From JAGOBX01 sp017999075 [NCBI: Candidatus Babelota bacterium] (GTDB lineage Bacteria > JAGOBX01): DNA of 9,512 nucleotides. The position numbers and the translations under genes were made by a program. The notes beneath the pieces are model-generated. The model ran no database searches and was not told the DNA's origin. It saw only the letters and a program-made list of their open reading frames with translations. Shown piece by piece: positions 6,629 through 9,512 of this stretch; within the stretch, counting starts at the first letter, position 1, and each line of letters begins with the position of its first letter. The DNA lies in the NCBI GenBank assembly GCA_017999075.1, contig JAGOBX010000103.1, positions 1 to 9,512 of the forward strand, written 5' to 3'.

Positions 6629-8521
6629 TTATATTTCAGGTGAAACACTGTATATCACGTTACCCGAAAACTTTTTCACAGGAAAAATCTTATTTTCGGA
6701 TTCTAATTGTTTTATTAAATCTGTAATATTGTATGAAAACCGTTTCGCATATTTTTCAGAAAAAAATATATATGATATACGATTTTCTTTCATTTTCAAA
6801 ATAAAATCTTCATGATTTTTAACATTATTTATATTAACCGGACTTAACGTTAAACTCGGAGAATATCCTAGTAAAAACTCTCGGTTAAAATAAAAAGTCT
6901 GCTGATGAACAATAAAAAATTTTTTGGAAGAATCTATATTTTCATTAGTCCATTTTACAGCCTGATAAAATTCACCGTCAGCATAAAATCTTTTTTCAAG
7001 ATACTTATCTTCAGGTTCAATCCCTGTTATCACTTTATATCTGCTTATATGCTGGCCTGCAAGAAGCGGATAATTAATTAAAATTACAACAAAAAACAAC
7101 AAAATATTGGCAATAGAAAATATTTTCCAGCAACTGCCCATTAAAAATAACCTGTAAAAAAAATATGTTCCTGCAACGCACAAAACAGGGTATGCCGGCA
7201 AAATATATCTTGATCTCGGCGCATTAAAATAAATAAGAATAATGAATAATACAGCATAAACAAAAATATAAACCAGTTTCCGCAATTCTGTTCTGTCAAT
7301 AAAAAACGCCATTGCAAATATTGAGCAGTAAAAAATATAGAAAAGAGGCGATAACGAATATTTCCAGAAATCATAAGTTTGAAATTTTATAGAAACCTGG
7401 TATGGAAATTTGATAAAATTTATCAACGGATTACTTTTCATTTTAGTTTCTTTGAAATGCCTCACCATATTATTAGTATTAGTTTCAATTTCTCTTATTT
7501 GCGGAATATTATTAAACTGCGTCTGTTTTATCCCGAATATATTATTCAAAAATGGATAAACAGGATTTCCTATATATATATAATTTCTAAGATAAAACGG
7601 ACAGCTCAAAATTATAAAAATAAACAGAAACGCTAATATGTTTTTCAAATATGAATAATGTCTTGTCATAATAAAATGAATAAAAATTATAATAATCATT
7701 ATCGCCGAATTTATAATGCCGTGATATTTAATGTTGTTCGAGACTGCGCAAAACATCAAAGTAAAAAACAGCCAACAGCATTTTTTTTCAGTAAAATATT
7801 TATAAAAAGAATATATTGAAAGTATTGAATAAAAAATCAGAAAAAACTCGTTTTTAGTGTAACCTGCAAGCCTGTTTATTGCAGGAGCAGAACAAAAAAA
7901 TAATACTGCAATTAAACAAAAAACCTCTGATTTAATAAAAACTTTTGAAAATCTGTATATCACAAGTAAAGTTAAAAAATAAAAATACCAGTGAAATAAC
8001 TGGGAAAATACTGGATTTTCAAAATATAATCCATACATAAAAAACATTTCCGCAAATTGAGGGAAAAATGAATAAAACAAATAATCTACAGGTATTATCT
8101 GTTGTTCCGCCAGGTATATTTTGGGAAGAGGCAGATGATATGTAAGCCCGTCAAGACTTGCAACAGGAGCCAATGCTCCGGGTAAATGCAGCAGTAAATT
8201 TAAAATTATCAAACCTGTAAGTATTTTTAATACAATAATATTTTGTCTGCGGATTATGAATTGAATCAGCGAAGCTAAATTGTTTATGTTTAAGACAGTA
8301 AATAAAATTTGAAATGAAAACAATCCTATAAAAAATTGTTTTACCAGTAACCCTGAAAAGCCAAAGACTATTGTTATATAATAAATAATGGTAAATCCTA
8401 TTGCCGAATGAAAAATATAATCGTCTATCAGCGATTCAAAAATAAATCTTTTAAATAAAATTTTTGAAATGGAAAAAAAAGAAATAGAAATAAATATTAA
8501 AAAAAATAATGAATATATCAT
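6629..8521 (-). CDS. Large GT-C type membrane glycosyltransferase, ArnT/PMT-like
   Basis: A 630-residue integral membrane protein with roughly 11-13 helices in residues 1-490 and a soluble C-terminal domain in about 495-630. It resembles the broad GT39/ArnT-like group, which transfers sugars from polyprenyl-phosphate carriers on the outer face of the inner membrane. Motifs: SLDGLTYHLPLPK (122-134), the 'D-x-L-TYH' loop typical of this group with a likely catalytic Asp124; YTKNEFF (221-227); FYLRNYIYIGNPVYPF (309-324), matching the 'RNY-x-x-x-GNP-x-YP' motif; and PRSRYILPAYPVL (435-447). The C-terminal domain contains AVKWTNENID (521-530), like the 'W-x-x-x-N' segment that starts the exported domain in these enzymes. 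The ATG overlaps the stop of the 51-residue gene as ATGA, so the two are probably translationally coupled. Family is well supported; sugar and acceptor are not known. Confidence 0.82.
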   Translation of the reverse strand: MIYSLFFLIFISISFFSISKILFKRFIFESLIDDYIFHSAIGFTIIYYITIVFGFSGLLVKQFFIGLFSFQILFTVLNINNLASLIQFIIRRQNIIVLKILTGLIILNLLLHLPGALAPVASLDGLTYHLPLPKIYLAEQQIIPVDYLFYSFFPQFAEMFFMYGLYFENPVFSQLFHWYFYFLTLLVIYRFSKVFIKSEVFCLIAVLFFCSAPAINRLAGYTKNEFFLIFYSILSIYSFYKYFTEKKCCWLFFTLMFCAVSNNIKYHGIINSAIMIIIIFIHFIMTRHYSYLKNILAFLFIFIILSCPFYLRNYIYIGNPVYPFLNNIFGIKQTQFNNIPQIREIETNTNNMVRHFKETKMKSNPLINFIKFPYQVSIKFQTYDFWKYSLSPLFYIFYCSIFAMAFFIDRTELRKLVYIFVYAVLFIILIYFNAPRSRYILPAYPVLCVAGTYFFYRLFLMGSCWKIFSIANILLFFVVILINYPLLAGQHISRYKVITGIEPEDKYLEKRFYADGEFYQAVKWTNENIDSSKKFFIVHQQTFYFNREFLLGYSPSLTLSPVNINNVKNHEDFILKMKENRISYIFFSEKYAKRFSYNITDLIKQLESENKIFPVKKFSGNVIYSVSPEI

Positions 8522-8673
8522 TTGACAGTCAATCCGATTTTTGATAAAACCAGGTTAATGCTTGTTTTATTTTCATAAATAAAAGATTGAAAAAAAGTCG
8601 AATAAAATATTATTGAACTTGAAATTATTATTATTTCAAATATTATCAAAACTATTATCCTAAACTTTTTCAT
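8518..8673 (-). CDS. Small single-helix membrane protein (51 residues), coupled to the glycosyltransferase
   Basis: An unrecognised small gene. The 51-residue product begins MKKFRIIVLI, has one strongly hydrophobic helix over about residues 5-24 after a basic start, and ends in a polar segment containing YENKTSINLVLSKIGL (33-48). It could be an uncleaved signal anchor or a signal peptide of a very short exported protein; no lipobox cysteine is present. Support for its being real: ATG at 8673 with AGGA (8681-8684) seven bases upstream, and a TGA that overlaps the ATG of the next gene as ATGA, a classic operon junction. It therefore probably heads the glycosyltransferase unit. It may be a subunit or stabiliser of that enzyme, or mainly a leader whose translation couples to it; the sequence does not decide. 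Confidence 0.7.
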   Translation of the reverse strand: MKKFRIIVLIIFEIIIISSSIIFYSTFFQSFIYENKTSINLVLSKIGLTVK

Positions 8674-8717
8674 AAAATCATCCTGTTAAACCCAAAACTG
8701 CTCCTACTTTTTATGTG

Positions 8718-8770
8718 ATTGAAAAATTGTCCACAACTAATGCTTTCGGTACTTTTACCAATTTTTCAAT
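8718..8770. repeat. Perfect 12-bp inverted repeat with 29-bp spacer upstream of the small membrane gene
   Basis: ATTGAAAAATTG (8718-8729) and its exact complement CAATTTTTCAAT (8759-8770) flank 29 bp. The spacer carries a further small palindrome, GGTA-AAAG-TACC on the minus strand, at the base of one arm. No T-run follows on either strand, so it is not an intrinsic terminator. It lies 45-97 bases upstream of the ATG at 8673 and could be a structured 5' leader, a regulator site, or a remnant of a small repeat element. Confidence 0.6.
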
Positions 8771-8788
8771 GTTCTAATAAAGTTTTCG

Positions 8789-8850
8789 AAATTAAACGAT
8801 TACTGAAACCGTATACAAATCCGGGGTTCAGCAATCGTTTAATTTTTTTT
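8789..8850 (-). terminator. Long hairpin after carbamate kinase, likely bidirectional terminator
   Basis: Arms 8789-8810 and 8825-8845 pair along about 21 bp around a 14-base loop, with one extra base bulged. On the minus strand the lower stem and following bases give TTTAATTT after GGTTTCAGTAATCG; on the plus strand eight T follow the stem (8843-8850). The single internal mismatch is a G-U pair in the minus-strand RNA but A-C in the plus-strand RNA, which favours use on the arcC transcript. It begins 13 bases past the arcC stop. Confidence 0.7.
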
Positions 8851-8862
8851 AAACTTATTATA

Positions 8863-9512
8863 TTACATTTTCCAATCAGGAACTATCTGCGTGCCTGTTT
8901 TCCCTCTGACTGCGTCAAACGCCTGGTCAAGAGAAGTGATTATTGACCTGTCTCCGCCGAATTCTATAAATCTTAACGCTGCTTTAACTTTAGGTCCCAT
9001 GCTTCCTGATTTAAAATGACCTTCATCATATAATTTCTGCATTTCTGAAAAGCTCACTTTCTCAACGGCTTTCTGATCCGGTTTACCGAAATTTATCAAA
9101 GCATGAGGAACATCTGTAAGTATCAATAAAATATCGGCACCTACAACTTCTGCAAGTTTCTCGCCTGCGAGATCTTTATCAATAACAGCAGCTGTACCTC
9201 TCAAATGACCATCTTTATTATATACTACAGGTACTCCGCCGCCGCCTGAAGCAATTACTACTATTCCGGAATCAAGCATTCTCCTGATAGCTATATATTC
9301 CATATTTTTAATAGGATCTGGTGAAGCTACCACGCGTCTGAATCTGCGTTCAACATTTGCGGGTTTAACTTCCTTTATAATCCAGTCAGGACGTTCTTTC
9401 AATAATTTTTCTGTTTCTTCTTTTGTGTAAAATGACCCTACAGGTTTGGTTGGATCTTTGTAATCAGGGTCATCAGCGCTTACAAGAACCTGATTTACTA
9501 TCGCTGCTTCAG
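8863..9512 (-). CDS. arcC: Carbamate kinase, C-terminal part (5' end beyond right edge)
   Basis: Carbamate kinase makes ATP from carbamoyl phosphate and ADP, the last step of the arginine deiminase and related ureido-degradation routes, in the cytoplasm. The reading frame is open to the window edge, giving 215 complete residues, so about 95 of the usual 310 are missing; no start codon is in view (a TTG at 9402 is only an internal leucine). Visible residues include PTKPVGSFY (15-23), RRVVASPDP (58-66), ASGGGGVPV (87-95), AAVIDKDLAGE (107-117), LLILTDV (128-134), GSMGPKVKAA (169-178) and GTQI (206-209), all in the order expected for the amino acid kinase fold of this family. The stop is followed directly by a terminator hairpin, so arcC ends its transcript. 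Whether arcA or an ornithine carbamoyltransferase gene lies upstream cannot be seen. Confidence 0.96.
   Translation of the reverse strand, partial: EAAIVNQVLVSADDPDYKDPTKPVGSFYTKEETEKLLKERPDWIIKEVKPANVERRFRRVVASPDPIKNMEYIAIRRMLDSGIVVIASGGGGVPVVYNKDGHLRGTAAVIDKDLAGEKLAEVVGADILLILTDVPHALINFGKPDQKAVEKVSFSEMQKLYDEGHFKSGSMGPKVKAALRFIEFGGDRSIITSLDQAFDAVRGKTGTQIVPDWKM

Noticed and set aside
7141-7374. Minus-strand 77-codon frame inside the 630-residue glycosyltransferase
   Set aside because: It is another frame of a gene whose motifs (RSRYILPAYP) run straight through this stretch; no ribosome binding site supports it.
8719-8946. Plus-strand 75-codon frame across the arcC terminator
   Set aside because: It reads through two inverted repeats and antisense into the conserved carbamate kinase C-terminus, with no convincing start signal.
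2424-9512. Functional link between the nitrilase-family hydrolase and carbamate kinase in carbamoyl metabolism
   Set aside because: Some nitrilase-family enzymes act on N-carbamoyl compounds, but the two genes are about 5.5 kb apart, separated by a terminator, a fresh promoter and a glycosyltransferase block. There is no specific evidence for this substrate.

Overview
The window is AT-rich (roughly 30% G+C by eye, not counted) and compact. Every supportable gene lies on the minus strand, so gene order below follows transcription, right to left. Long A/T runs, short gaps and bacterial Shine-Dalgarno sequences point to a low-GC bacterium. Tex, MoxR, carbamate kinase, a CheA-derived ATPase and two polyisoprenyl-type membrane glycosyltransferases would suit an anaerobic, possibly motile or envelope-rich lineage. 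The sequence alone does not fix the phylum. No rRNA, tRNA, CRISPR array, insertion sequence or phage gene was seen.

Right end (about 8670-9512): the C-terminal two thirds of carbamate kinase (arcC), cut by the window edge. It is followed by a long hairpin that fits a transcription terminator and then a perfect 12-bp inverted repeat with 29 bp between its arms.

Middle (about 5268-8673): an envelope-glycan block. A 51-residue one-helix membrane protein, with a good ribosome binding site, ends in an ATGA overlap with a 630-residue GT-C type membrane glycosyltransferase. A second, differently built GT-C protein of 417 residues (GT87/DUF2029-like) follows after about 105 bp.

Left half (1-5226): a near-consensus sigma70 promoter (TTGACA, 17 bp, TAAAAT) drives a 585-residue protein made of a tight two-helix membrane hairpin and a roughly 535-residue acidic, low-complexity cytoplasmic or periplasmic tail. 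Downstream come a nitrilase-superfamily hydrolase, a MoxR AAA+ ATPase almost abutting it, and a CheA-related histidine-kinase ATPase that seems to lack both the phosphoacceptor histidine and the CheW-like P5 domain. The first 35 codons of tex lie at the left edge. Same orientation and small gaps suggest one transcription unit from the 585-residue gene onward. Co-function is inference: MoxR has no DUF58/VWA partner in view, and the CheA-like protein has no chemotaxis neighbours.

The most useful additions beyond long open reading frames are the 51-residue gene, the tex N-terminus, corrected starts for the hydrolase and MoxR, the promoter at 5198-5226, and a 13-bp tandem triplication ending on the stop codon of the acidic-tail gene.
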